A DNA stretch of 64,000 nucleotides from DASUPK01 sp963815045 (GTDB lineage Bacteria; Actinomycetota; Thermoleophilia; Solirubrobacterales; 70-9), in assembly GCA_963815045.1 (NCBI GenBank), contig CAWFET010000004.1, positions 186,001 to 250,000 of the forward strand. Reading direction: 5' to 3'. The notes under the pieces are model-generated. The model was given only the letters and a program-made list of their open reading frames with translations, was not told the origin of the DNA and ran no database searches. Both the position numbers and the translations under genes were made by a program. Every line of letters starts with the position of its first letter. Positions within the stretch are counted from its first letter, which is position 1. Of the stretch, positions 32,613 through 40,865 are shown in pieces.

Positions 32613-33757
32613 TGCCCTCGGTTACGGACATCGTCGAGGGGCGGGGCATCTGCATCTGCGCGGGCTCCGGCGGCGTGGGCAAGACGACCACCTCGGCCGC
32701 GCTGGCCGCCGGGCTCGCGGCGCGCGGGCAGAAGGTGTGCGTGCTGACCATCGACCCTGCCAAGCGCCTGGCTGACTCGCTCGGCCTGAAGGAGCTCGGA
32801 AACACGCCGAGGATGGTCGACCCGAAGCTGTTCGAGCCCTGCGGCATCGAGATGAAGGGGGAGCTCTGGGCGATGATGCTCGACCCCAAGGCGACCTTCG
32901 ACGACCTCGTGCGCAAGCACGCGCCCGACGCCGAGACGCGAGACCGGATCCTCGAGAACCGCATCTACCGGCAGCTCTCGAATGCCCTGGCCGGCTCCCA
33001 GGAGTACATGGCGATGGAGAAGCTCTTCGAGATCCACCAGGAGGGCCGCTACGACTTCCTCGTCCTCGACACTCCCCCCTCTCGCAACGCCCTCGACTTC
33101 CTCGATGCGCCCAAGCGCCTAACGCAGTTCATCGAGGGCCGCGGGATGCAGATGTTCATGAAGCCGACGGGCGTAGCGGCCAAGGTCGTCGGCCGCGGCA
33201 GCTCGATGGCGATGGGAGTCCTGAAGAGGGTCACCGGCCTCGACCTGCTCACCGACCTGAGCGAGTTCTTCCAGGCCTTCAGCGGCATGGTCGACGGCTT
33301 CCGCGAGCGCGCCAAGCGGGTCTCAGAGCTGCTCTCCGACCCCGCCACCACCTTCGTCGTGGTCTGCGGGCCCCAGGGAGAACCCGTCAACGAGGCGGTC
33401 TACTTCCACCGCAAGCTCGTGGAGGCGAATCTGCCCGTCGGCGGCGTGATCGTCAACAAGGTCCACTACGAGGCCGACGAGGAGGCCGAGGGCGAGGCGG
33501 AGGACGACCTGCATGGGCTGCTCTCGGATGAGCTGGCGGACCGCGTCGCACAGAACTTCGCCGACTACCAGGCGCTCGCCCAGCGCGACGCTCGGAACGT
33601 CGAGCACCTCCGGCGCGAGCTGACGCCGAAGGCCGTGATCCGCATCCCCTACCTCGACGAGGACGTGCACGACCTCGTCGCCCTGCTCAAGATCGATCGC
33701 TACCTGTTCGCCACGGAAGAGCAGCGAGAGGCCCTGGCGGCCTCAGGCGCCGCCTGA
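32612..33757 (+). CDS. ArsA/GET3-like ATPase, second of pair
   Basis: A 381-residue partner ATPase. Walker A is AGSGGVGKTTTSAAL, with LTIDPAKRLADSLGL and FLVLDTPPSRNALDFLDAP as switch regions. It lacks the CxxC zinc motif of eukaryotic GET3 in the segments I can see. Coupled to the first ATPase by a 1-bp overlap. Probably forms a hetero-oligomer with it. Convergent with the SnoaL gene 9 bp later. Confidence 0.88.
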   Translation: MPSVTDIVEGRGICICAGSGGVGKTTTSAALAAGLAARGQKVCVLTIDPAKRLADSLGLKELGNTPRMVDPKLFEPCGIEMKGELWAMMLDPKATFDDLVRKHAPDAETRDRILENRIYRQLSNALAGSQEYMAMEKLFEIHQEGRYDFLVLDTPPSRNALDFLDAPKRLTQFIEGRGMQMFMKPTGVAAKVVGRGSSMAMGVLKRVTGLDLLTDLSEFFQAFSGMVDGFRERAKRVSELLSDPATTFVVVCGPQGEPVNEAVYFHRKLVEANLPVGGVIVNKVHYEADEEAEGEAEDDLHGLLSDELADRVAQNFADYQALAQRDARNVEHLRRELTPKAVIRIPYLDEDVHDLVALLKIDRYLFATEEQREALAASGAA

Positions 33758-33766
33758 CTCGGCCCT

Positions 33767-34153
33767 TCAGGGCTTCGACAGCCCGGCCGCCTCGCGTGCC
33801 TGCTCGGGATCGTTGAACCAGCGGAAGCGAACGCCCTTGCCGTCCCGGATCGTCCAGACGTATCCCTGTCGCCGATCGATCTCGACGCCGCTGCCGTGGC
33901 CCCTGCCCGTGATCCGCGCGATCACGACGACCTCGTCGCCCCCCGCATCGATGAGCTCTTCCGGCTCGACCTTCACCTCGTCATACACGTCACGGATGCG
34001 CGCGAATGCCTTTCGCCCGTGCCGAGTGCCGGTCTCGACAGCGTCCGGTGGGTTCACGTACTCGACCTCCGGATCGATCAGGGAGCGAGCCGACTCGCCA
34101 TGGAGCCAGGCCGCATAGATGGAACGCACGATCGCCACGTTCTCCTCGGACAT
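33767..34153 (-). CDS. SnoaL/NTF2-like small protein
   Basis: A 128-residue NTF2/SnoaL-like cone-fold protein. MSEENVAIVRSIYAAWLHGE opens with the typical helix; VEYVNPPDAVETGTRHGRKAF and the closing RFRWFNDPEQAREAAGL match the family. Start at ATG 34153. No substrate is predictable; homologues are isomerases or stress-linked. Follows the large gene 34195 on the same strand. Confidence 0.8.
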   Translation of the reverse strand: MSEENVAIVRSIYAAWLHGESARSLIDPEVEYVNPPDAVETGTRHGRKAFARIRDVYDEVKVEPEELIDAGGDEVVVIARITGRGHGSGVEIDRRQGYVWTIRDGKGVRFRWFNDPEQAREAAGLSKP

Positions 34154-34194
34154 CCCACCCAGTATCGCGCCAGAGCCCGGCGCGTCCAATCCGT

Positions 34195-35910
34195 CTAGCC
34201 GGAGTGCTTGCGCTCGTACCGCAGCTCGCCGACCGACCAATCGGTGGCGTCAGGCACCGGGAAGAGGTAGCGGACCCGGTCCTTCGAGGGCTCACGGTTC
34301 ACATGCTCCTTGCGCCGGGCGCTCGCGAAGGCGGGCCACTCCGGCTCGCCGTCGCCGGCGCTGAACCAATCGGCTCGACTCCCCTCTTCGGGGCGGGTCG
34401 GAGCCCGATGGTCGCCTTCGGCGCTCATGATCTCGGGTAGTTCGACATCGTCGACCACGATCCTGGTCGACTTGATCTCCTCGCTAGGGCGATCGTCCTC
34501 GCCCCGGCGGACGGACAAATCGTCCATTTGGTTCGTCTCCGATGTAATTGGCTCGAGCGCGGTCGTGTCCTCGTCCGAGGCGCGATGGACGTGGATCTCC
34601 TGATCGCCGATGTTCCCGTCGGCGATCGCCGAGAGGTCGAGCGAATCGTCGGGCGTCGGGTCGGGGAGCCGCCACTCGGCGGTCTCGCCGATGCCCGGCG
34701 TCTCGACGTGCGTGGCCGAAAGACCCTCGGAGAGCAGCACCTCATCGGCGGCGGAGCGCAGGTCTCCTCCCAGCTCTCCGGTGGCAAGTCCCTTGAGCAG
34801 CCGCCGCAGGAGCTCCTCGAGCTCCGCGATCACGTCCAGCGGCGAGGCTCCCGCCACCGGCCGGTAGCGGCCTCCGCTCATCAGCTTCCGCTCGATCGCC
34901 AGAGCGCGCTCAACCGTGATGCGGCCCTGCTCGCGCTCGTGCGGCTCGCAGGCGAGCGCGGCGACGCGTGCGGACATCGTCGTTCGGGCCGCTCCCCCAC
35001 CCTCCAGCAGCCCGCGCAGGGCGAGCAGGTAGTCGCTCAGCGCCTCGATCAGCGATCCGCGGTCCGCTCCAAGCTCGAAGCGTGAGGCGGCCCAGTCGAG
35101 GGACGGCAGGCGCGAACCGCGCTCGTTGAGCGTCCGCGCGAAGGTCTCCAGCTCGCCGATCTCGTTGCCGGTCAGGCGGTAGCCGCCCTGGCGCGGGCGG
35201 CTTGCTCCCGTGCCGAAGCGCTCCCAGCCGCCGGTGCGCTTGGCCCAGCCGTGGGAGGCGATCCCGACGGCGCCGGGCCGGAAGAGGCGCATGGTGCGCA
35301 GGGCGCGCCGCAGGTCGTCGGCGACCACGGCACCGGGCGCGACGGCGGCCACGCCGCTGCTCAGGCAGGCCAGGAAGCCCGGCTTGCCGCGACCCCCCGA
35401 CCGCGTGGCGTCGACCGCATCGAGCGGCGCGTCGTCGAGGAGATCGGCGCGCACGATCCGCACCCCGTCAAGCTCGATCTCGTCCTTCGGCATGTGGAAG
35501 CCGACCAGCGGGACGATGACCTCTCCGGCGGGCGTCGCCTCGTCGGAATCCGACTTGATCGTCGCAAGCACCGCGTCGACGGCGCCCTGCAGCCGGTCGC
35601 CGGCGATGTCGAACTCGGTCTTCCCCTCCCAGAGGCCGACCATGAAGCCGATCGCGGACTCCTCGCCGGCGATCTCGCGCACCTCCACGAACGCCTCCAG
35701 GCGCCGCAGCTCGGCGAGGTGCCGCTCGATGAACTGCCCCGTCAGCGGGGCGTACGAGTACATCGGCAGCGGCGAATCGTCGGTGGGCTCCAGGTCGAAG
35801 GGCAGCTCCGCCCCACTCGCCAGCAGCTCCTCGAACAGGTCGGCGGCCTCGACGGCGAGGCGCCTCAGCGCCTCCTCGAGTCTCTCTGTGGTGCTCTCAA
35901 GTGTCGTCAC
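34195..35910 (-). CDS. Large protein with degenerate HEPN (ApeA-like) region and acidic tail, hypothetical
   Basis: A 571-residue soluble protein. I find no confident named family. Residues about 240-380 follow the ApeA-like HEPN layout: LDWAASRFELG, then LIEALSDYLLALRGLLEGG, MSARVAALAC and RALAIERKLMSGGRYRP, then a long helix LDVIAELEELLRRLLKGL. The HEPN RNase motif Rx4-6H has Ser or Gly where His belongs, so it is probably not catalytic. The N-terminal 240 residues are mixed alpha/beta. The final 170 are acidic and likely disordered. Flanked by a SnoaL gene and HxlR. Role unknown. Confidence 0.5.
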   Translation of the reverse strand: MTTLESTTERLEEALRRLAVEAADLFEELLASGAELPFDLEPTDDSPLPMYSYAPLTGQFIERHLAELRRLEAFVEVREIAGEESAIGFMVGLWEGKTEFDIAGDRLQGAVDAVLATIKSDSDEATPAGEVIVPLVGFHMPKDEIELDGVRIVRADLLDDAPLDAVDATRSGGRGKPGFLACLSSGVAAVAPGAVVADDLRRALRTMRLFRPGAVGIASHGWAKRTGGWERFGTGASRPRQGGYRLTGNEIGELETFARTLNERGSRLPSLDWAASRFELGADRGSLIEALSDYLLALRGLLEGGGAARTTMSARVAALACEPHEREQGRITVERALAIERKLMSGGRYRPVAGASPLDVIAELEELLRRLLKGLATGELGGDLRSAADEVLLSEGLSATHVETPGIGETAEWRLPDPTPDDSLDLSAIADGNIGDQEIHVHRASDEDTTALEPITSETNQMDDLSVRRGEDDRPSEEIKSTRIVVDDVELPEIMSAEGDHRAPTRPEEGSRADWFSAGDGEPEWPAFASARRKEHVNREPSKDRVRYLFPVPDATDWSVGELRYERKHSG

Positions 35911-36068
35911 GCAAGTCGGATTCGCCCGTGGCCAGGGGCCTTCCTGCGTGTGACAGAGGAGTTGCAGTCACCCTCCTCTGGATATCGAGCGATTACCTGG
36001 CTGAGGGCCGGGAAATCGCACACATTCGCAGCGGCCCCTCCCGCTTCGCTGCGGTGTTCGTGCGAAAG

Positions 36069-36407
36069 CTAGACCGCGGCGCCGACGGGCTCGCGCTCGT
36101 CGACCGGCAGCCACTGCTTGCCGTAGCGGCGCATGTCCTCGATCAGCGGGACGAGTGCCTGGCCCTTGTCGGTCAGCTGGTAGGTCACGCGCGGGGGCAC
36201 CTCGGGGAAGGTGCGGCGCTCGACGATGCCCTGCTCCTCGAGCGCCCTCAGGCGCAGCGAGAGGGTCCTGGGGCTGATGCCCTCCAGGGAGCGCTCCAGC
36301 TCACAGAAGCGGAGGGAGGAGTCCGCCAGGTCGCGGATGATGAGGAGAGTCCACTTGCCGGAGATGACCTCGGCCGTCCGGCAGACGGGACATTCGCGGT
36401 CGAACAC
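36069..36407 (-). CDS. HxlR-family transcriptional regulator
   Basis: A 112-residue winged-helix regulator: VISGKWTLLIIRDLADSSLRF (in parts), then GISPRTLSLRLRALEEQGIVERR. Cys6 and Cys9 at the N-terminus (ECPVC) occupy the place where redox-sensing HxlR proteins keep their reactive cysteine. An inverted repeat GCTT-N9-AAGC lies just upstream (36429-36445). Confidence 0.87.
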   Translation of the reverse strand: MFDRECPVCRTAEVISGKWTLLIIRDLADSSLRFCELERSLEGISPRTLSLRLRALEEQGIVERRTFPEVPPRVTYQLTDKGQALVPLIEDMRRYGKQWLPVDEREPVGAAV

Positions 36408-36428
36408 GCGGCCCAGGATAGCGCCGAA

Positions 36429-36445
36429 GCTTTACTTTGTGAAGC
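36429..36445. promoter_or_regulatory. Possible HxlR autoregulatory site
   Basis: GCTT-N9-AAGC with a central TTTACTTTG, 22 bp before the HxlR start at 36407. The arms are short, so this is tentative. Confidence 0.3.
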
Positions 36446-36457
36446 GCTGGGCGGAGC

Positions 36458-37264
36458 TCAGGCGGGCGGCTTCGAGCTGGTCACATGCTTGATTCGCGTG
36501 ACCTGCACGTGGTAGGTCTTGCCGTCCGGCGCGTAGTAGAAGTCCGCGCCGGCGCCGGCGGTCAGGCCGAGCAGCTGGCATTCGTCTGCGGTCGGGAAGC
36601 AGACGCCGCTGCCGCCCACGCTGGTCACGTCCTTCGCCACCAGGAAGAGCGCCTGCCTGCCCGCCGAGGCCGTGCCCATGTAGACGAGGGCGGGCTTGTC
36701 GGGGCTGGGCAGGAACTGGAACTGGGCCAGGTTGTGGGCCGCGACCGACTGGCCGCCGGCCTCGCCGATCGTGACATCGGTCTGGTAGTAGCTGTAGACC
36801 GTCTGCGTCTTGCCGCCACCCGATGAGCCCTTGCCGCCGCCGCCGCTCCCTCCGTTGTTGCCGCTGCCGCCGCTCGAGGTGTTGTTCCCATAGTCACCCG
36901 GGAAGGCCGTGACCTGATCCAGCGACGTGCCGGAGGCACCGCTGGACGAGCTCGTGCCCGACTTCGAGCTGACGGTGAATTGCTGGATGAACGGGTTCTT
37001 CGGGCTCAGGTCGTTGAGGCGCTGCTTCGCATTGCGCAACCCCGGCGGGTGGTATGCCACGACCGCGTTCTGGGTGAGCGGGGAGGCGACGGCACCGCTC
37101 GACGGGCCGAGGCTGGCGCCGGAGTCCGCGTGGGATCCACGCGAGATCAGGATCGGCACCGCGATGATGCCCACCACCAGCATGATCACGACGGGCAGCA
37201 GGTTGCGGCTGCGCAGGTCGTAGAGGAGGTCCTCGAAGAACTTCTGCACCTTCCAGGTCTTCAC
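36458..37264 (-). CDS. Type IV pilus operon membrane protein in the PilP position, hypothetical
   Basis: A 268-residue protein with one N-terminal membrane helix (24-42, VVIMLVVGIIAVPILIS) and an outside part. A Ser/Gly-rich linker (100-150) leads to a C-terminal domain with two Cys (VCFPTADECQLLG). It overlaps pilO by 4 bp (ATGA) and closes the pilMNO operon where diderm bacteria carry the lipoprotein PilP. It has no lipobox and no PilP similarity that I can see. Probably a pilus-assembly subunit. Confidence 0.65.
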   Translation of the reverse strand: MKTWKVQKFFEDLLYDLRSRNLLPVVIMLVVGIIAVPILISRGSHADSGASLGPSSGAVASPLTQNAVVAYHPPGLRNAKQRLNDLSPKNPFIQQFTVSSKSGTSSSSGASGTSLDQVTAFPGDYGNNTSSGGSGNNGGSGGGGKGSSGGGKTQTVYSYYQTDVTIGEAGGQSVAAHNLAQFQFLPSPDKPALVYMGTASAGRQALFLVAKDVTSVGGSGVCFPTADECQLLGLTAGAGADFYYAPDGKTYHVQVTRIKHVTSSKPPA

Positions 37265-38151
37265 TTGGCCACCACCGCGCTCGCGGGCTGCGCCGGCGCC
37301 GCGCCGGGCGCCAGAGGTGAGGCCGGGCCGGACGGCGTCGCCCCAAGGGTCAGGCCCTCGTCGGCGGGCGTCGCGTAGGTGGTCACCGAGAAGCTCGCCT
37401 TCAGCATCGGCGAGGAACCGGGCAGGCCCCCGCTGAGGGAGAAGCCGTCGACCGTGAACAGGCGGCCGTCCGGAGCGACTCGCGCGCCGGCGTCGGTCGG
37501 CTGCACGAGGTCGTCGATCCCACCGATGAAGTTCGCGACGTCGAAGTACCCGCCCTTGAGAGAAAGCGTGTAGGGAAGCGTGGCCAGGCCCGCCGGGCCG
37601 ACCACGGCGCCGATCGGGAGCGAGGCGGCGGCGGACTCGGTCGCGGGCACCGGAGTGGCCGACGTCGTGGAGGTCGTTGAGCTCGTGCTCGTGGTGGCTC
37701 CGGTCGAGGGTGTGGTCGATCCGGTGCTCGGGGTGGTGGTGGTCGGAGTGGCCGAGGTGGAGCTCGAGGCCGCGGAAGCAGTGGGGGTGGTGGACGCAGT
37801 GCCGGTCCCGGCGGATCCCGCATCCGCCCCGAGCTCGATGGAGCGGAAGTCGATGTGGTTGCGCCCCGCGAGGGAGTTGAGCTGGACGAGCATCGACGCG
37901 GTGTCAGCCTGCTGCGGCACGGCCTTGCCGAGCACGACCAGGCGGCCGTAGTAGCGCGGGAACTCCTTTCGAGCCTGCTCGGCGAAGCTCGCCACCTGCT
38001 CCTCCTGCGAGATCGATGCGTGGAGCTGGTCGATCTGGCCGTTCAGCTCAGTGGCCTTCTCGCGCTTGGGCGCGAGCAGCATCAGGTAGAAGCCGATGGC
38101 CAGCACCCCGATCAGCACGCCGAAGACGATCGCCTTGTCGCTCACCTTCAT
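37261..38151 (-). CDS. pilO: PilO-like type IV pilus inner-membrane protein
   Basis: A 296-residue bitopic protein. A short cytoplasmic end is followed by a helix (IVFGVLIGVLAIGFYLMLLAP), a coiled coil (KATELNGQIDQLHASISQEEQ) and a PilO-like fold (PRYYGRLVVLGKAVPQQADTASMLVQLNSLA, in parts), interrupted by a 60-residue Ser/Thr-rich insert (about 138-190). Start at ATG 38151. 2 bp after pilN, overlaps the next gene by 4 bp. Forms the assembly platform with PilN. Confidence 0.85.
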   Translation of the reverse strand: MKVSDKAIVFGVLIGVLAIGFYLMLLAPKREKATELNGQIDQLHASISQEEQVASFAEQARKEFPRYYGRLVVLGKAVPQQADTASMLVQLNSLAGRNHIDFRSIELGADAGSAGTGTASTTPTASAASSSTSATPTTTTPSTGSTTPSTGATTSTSSTTSTTSATPVPATESAAASLPIGAVVGPAGLATLPYTLSLKGGYFDVANFIGGIDDLVQPTDAGARVAPDGRLFTVDGFSLSGGLPGSSPMLKASFSVTTYATPADEGLTLGATPSGPASPLAPGAAPAQPASAVVAK

Positions 38152-38153
38152 CG

Positions 38154-38915
38154 TCAGCCTCCGCTCGAGGTGCTCGCGGTTGGCTGGGCGGATGCGGTCG
38201 TCGCCAGCGAGGAGGGCACGGAGGGCGAGCTCGTTGCGGCGCCCGGTGCCGGGACCGCGTCGAAGGCGACCACGATCTCGAACTTGGTGATGAAGTCGTG
38301 CGTGCGGCACTCGCTGTTGGTCTCCTGGCCGGAAGCGGACGTCACACCGGAGGCAGCGGCGTCGTCCGACTTCTGCGACTGCTGGACGCCGACGCGGGTG
38401 ACGCCGTCGATCTCCTCGAGGCTCGAGATCAGGCCCGCAACAGCGTCCTGGCTCGGGGCGCAGCCGACCATCTCGAGTGCCGGTCCGGGGATGGTGTCGC
38501 GGATCGAGATGTCGGGCCCGTCGCTGACGCTCACTGCGGGGCTGACGGAGCCCGCCATCTGGGTGAGCCAGACGTTGGAGGGAATCACTCGCGCGAGCTC
38601 GTTGATCACGCGCTGCCAGTCGAAGCGGCTCTGTGCCAGGCTGGTGACCGTGTCCGAGCGCTGCTGCTGGACGGCGCGGAAGTTCGCGAACGCCTGCAGG
38701 CTCTGCGCCTTCGCCTCCGCCTGCTGCGCCTGAACCTGGAGCTGGGTCACCTCCGACTGCCGGTCGGAGACCTGCTTGCTGGTGAACGCCAGGGCGATCA
38801 CTCCGAGCAGGAACACCGCAAGCCCTCCAATCAGGACGTAGGAGAACGCCCCTGTGCGCATCGCGCCGCGGTCGGAACCTCGCTCGTCGGGCGGGATGAG
38901 GTTGACGGGGCGCAT
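38154..38915 (-). CDS. pilN: PilN-like type IV pilus inner-membrane protein
   Basis: A 253-residue bitopic protein. It opens MRPVNLIPPDER, the PilN N-terminal peptide that binds PilM. One helix follows (YVLIGGLAVFLLGVIALAF), then a Gln-rich coiled coil and a periplasm-type ferredoxin fold (IPSNVWLTQMAG). Lies 5 bp after pilM. An Ala/Ser/Thr-rich C-terminal tail extends it. Confidence 0.88.
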   Translation of the reverse strand: MRPVNLIPPDERGSDRGAMRTGAFSYVLIGGLAVFLLGVIALAFTSKQVSDRQSEVTQLQVQAQQAEAKAQSLQAFANFRAVQQQRSDTVTSLAQSRFDWQRVINELARVIPSNVWLTQMAGSVSPAVSVSDGPDISIRDTIPGPALEMVGCAPSQDAVAGLISSLEEIDGVTRVGVQQSQKSDDAAASGVTSASGQETNSECRTHDFITKFEIVVAFDAVPAPGAATSSPSVPSSLATTASAQPTASTSSGG

Positions 38916-38920
38916 TCAGG

Positions 38921-39988
38921 TCACTCTCCGAGGGCCAGGCCGTAGGAGACGGTCAGTCGGGCGGCATCCTCGGGATCGAGGTGGGAGAGCTCCTTCGGCG
39001 TCTCCTGCAAGATCTCCAGGCCGAGGTCGGAGCGAATGCGCTCGGCGAGCCCGGGAATGGTGCTGCCGGCGCCGCACACCACGACCCGCTCGACGGGGGT
39101 GACCCCCTCCTGCGCGCCGTAGAACTCCATCGACATCCGCAACTCGTCGCTGAGCTTGCCCGCGCCCCGCTCGAGCTCCTCGCGCGCGGCAGTGCTGCCG
39201 TCGTCGTCGTCGAACCAGTCGAGCTCCTCCTCGAGCCCGACGTCCATGAGCCGCTCGCGGGCATCATCGAGAGAGATGCCCTGACGGCTCGCGAGCCGGT
39301 CGGCGATAGTCTCGACGCCGAAGGGGCTGACGCGGGTGAAGAGGCAACCGCTGCCGCGGGCGACGGCGATGTTGGTGACGTCGCCGAGATGCGCGTACAG
39401 GGTCGTGGGAACGGGCAGCTCGCCGGACATATCGGCGGCGACGTCGTTCGAGGGGCCGAGCGCCCGGATCATTCCGAAGGCCGAGAGGTCGATGCCGGCG
39501 GGATGAAGGCCCGCGTCCCTGATCGCCTGGACCAGCGGGTGGATCATGTCCCGCCGCGCGGCGACCGCGAGGACGTCGATCTGGGGGTTCCCGTCGGCGG
39601 TCTCCCCCTTGCCGATCACGCGGTGGTCGAGCACCGCCTGGTCGAGGGGCATCGGGATCTCCTCCTGGGCGCGGAAGCGAACGGCTGCGTCGAGCTCCTC
39701 GGCATCCTCGATCCGCGGCAGCCGCAGCGTGCGAACCACCACGCGCTGGTTGGCGATGCCGAGGCGGACCGACTTGCCGAGCTTGTGGCGCGAGAAGAGA
39801 TCGGTCAGGGCGCTGCTCAGCGCGGCCGGGTCCTGGACGCCGCCCTCACGGACGACACCGGGCTCGAGAGGGACGATCGCCGTGCGACCGACGGCGCGGT
39901 CGCCTCTCCCGGCGACCTCGGTCGCAGCGACGCTTCCGGACTCGAGGTCGAGTCCGACGAGGGAGGTGTTTTTCTTCACAGAGGGCAT
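38921..39988 (-). CDS. pilM: PilM, actin-like cytoplasmic type IV pilus protein
   Basis: A 355-residue actin/FtsA-like ATPase. LVGLDLESGSVAATEV is the first phosphate loop, LAVAARRDMIHPLVQAIRDAGL and VVCGAGSTIPGLAERI are family blocks. It links the cytoplasmic motors with PilN. First gene of pilMNO; a GCCGATGG element stands 27-34 bp upstream (40015-40022). Confidence 0.93.
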   Translation of the reverse strand: MPSVKKNTSLVGLDLESGSVAATEVAGRGDRAVGRTAIVPLEPGVVREGGVQDPAALSSALTDLFSRHKLGKSVRLGIANQRVVVRTLRLPRIEDAEELDAAVRFRAQEEIPMPLDQAVLDHRVIGKGETADGNPQIDVLAVAARRDMIHPLVQAIRDAGLHPAGIDLSAFGMIRALGPSNDVAADMSGELPVPTTLYAHLGDVTNIAVARGSGCLFTRVSPFGVETIADRLASRQGISLDDARERLMDVGLEEELDWFDDDDGSTAAREELERGAGKLSDELRMSMEFYGAQEGVTPVERVVVCGAGSTIPGLAERIRSDLGLEILQETPKELSHLDPEDAARLTVSYGLALGE

Positions 39989-40065
39989 GGCTGGAGGCTC
40001 GTTTCCTCACCACTCCATCGGCGGATATGGCCCTTTGCGCCATACCCAAGACTGATGACTGTGGG

Positions 40066-40824
40066 CTAGCGAACGAAGGCGTTCAGGTACGCATTGACGA
40101 GCTGATCGCCCGCCAGGAGCGCCACCACGCCGCCGAGCGCCAGGAAAGGCCCGAACGGCACCGCCTGCTTGCGGGCGCCGGCGCCCTGGCGAGCCATGAC
40201 GGCGATCCCGACGACGGAGCCGGTGACCACGGCGACCGCAAGGGCCACCGTCACCGCGCTGCCGAGGAAGAGACCCATCACGGCCGCGAGCTTGACGTCA
40301 CCCATTCCCATTCCGCGCGGATAGGCGAACGCGATCAGGAGCAGCAGCCCGCCCGCCGCCGCGGCGGCGATGCCGCGCTCCGACAGGCTCGAGGGATCCG
40401 TGGCGGCTGCGATCGCGATGCCCGCCACCGCGCCGGCCAGCAGGATCTTGTTCGGGATGATCCGCCGCTCGAGGTCGGTCAGCGTGATCGCGGCCAGCAT
40501 CGCGACGAAGACCAGGCCGAGGGCGAGCGCCGAGGGATCGTCGTGGAAGACGACCGCGGTCGCGGCGAAGGCGGCGCCGAGGGCGAGCTCGACCAGCAGG
40601 TAGCGGACCGGGATCCTCGCCCCACAGGAGCGGCAGTGCCCGCGGAGCAGAAGCCAGGAGACCACCGGGACGTTGTCGTACGCGGCGATCCGCACTCCGC
40701 ACGAGTCGCACACCGACCGCCCGCCGACGAATGACTCCCCTCGCGGGACTCGGTGCGCGACGACGCCGATGAAGCTGCCGGTCATGATGCCGCCGACGAA
40801 GGCCAGTGAGGCGAGCGGGAACAT
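40066..40824 (-). CDS. pilD: Prepilin peptidase/N-methyltransferase (PilD)
   Basis: A 252-residue polytopic aspartyl protease that cleaves and methylates prepilins. Zinc-type cysteines Cys39/Cys42 and Cys64/Cys67 are present (CDSC, CRSC). Catalytic Asp117 (TLTDLERRIIPN) and Asp176 (GMGDVKLAA) are intact. Start ATG 40824; the longer frame shadows the preceding gene. A TAAA-N16-GCCGACGA element lies directly upstream, so the transcript could be nearly leaderless. Confidence 0.95.
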   Translation of the reverse strand: MFPLASLAFVGGIMTGSFIGVVAHRVPRGESFVGGRSVCDSCGVRIAAYDNVPVVSWLLLRGHCRSCGARIPVRYLLVELALGAAFAATAVVFHDDPSALALGLVFVAMLAAITLTDLERRIIPNKILLAGAVAGIAIAAATDPSSLSERGIAAAAAGGLLLLIAFAYPRGMGMGDVKLAAVMGLFLGSAVTVALAVAVVTGSVVGIAVMARQGAGARKQAVPFGPFLALGGVVALLAGDQLVNAYLNAFVR

Positions 40825-40831
40825 GGTGGTT

Positions 40832-40859
40832 TCGTCGGCTCCTGAGTGGGCGGCCTTTA
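40832..40859 (-). promoter_or_regulatory. Sigma-28/WhiG-like promoter candidate before pilD
   Basis: On the minus strand TAAAGG (TAAA at 40856-40859), 16-bp spacer, GCCGACGA (40832-40839). Resembles the FliA/WhiG consensus TAAA-N15-GCCGATAA, with one extra spacer base. Starts 8 bp from the pilD ATG. Confidence 0.4.
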
Positions 40860-40865
40860 GCGCCG

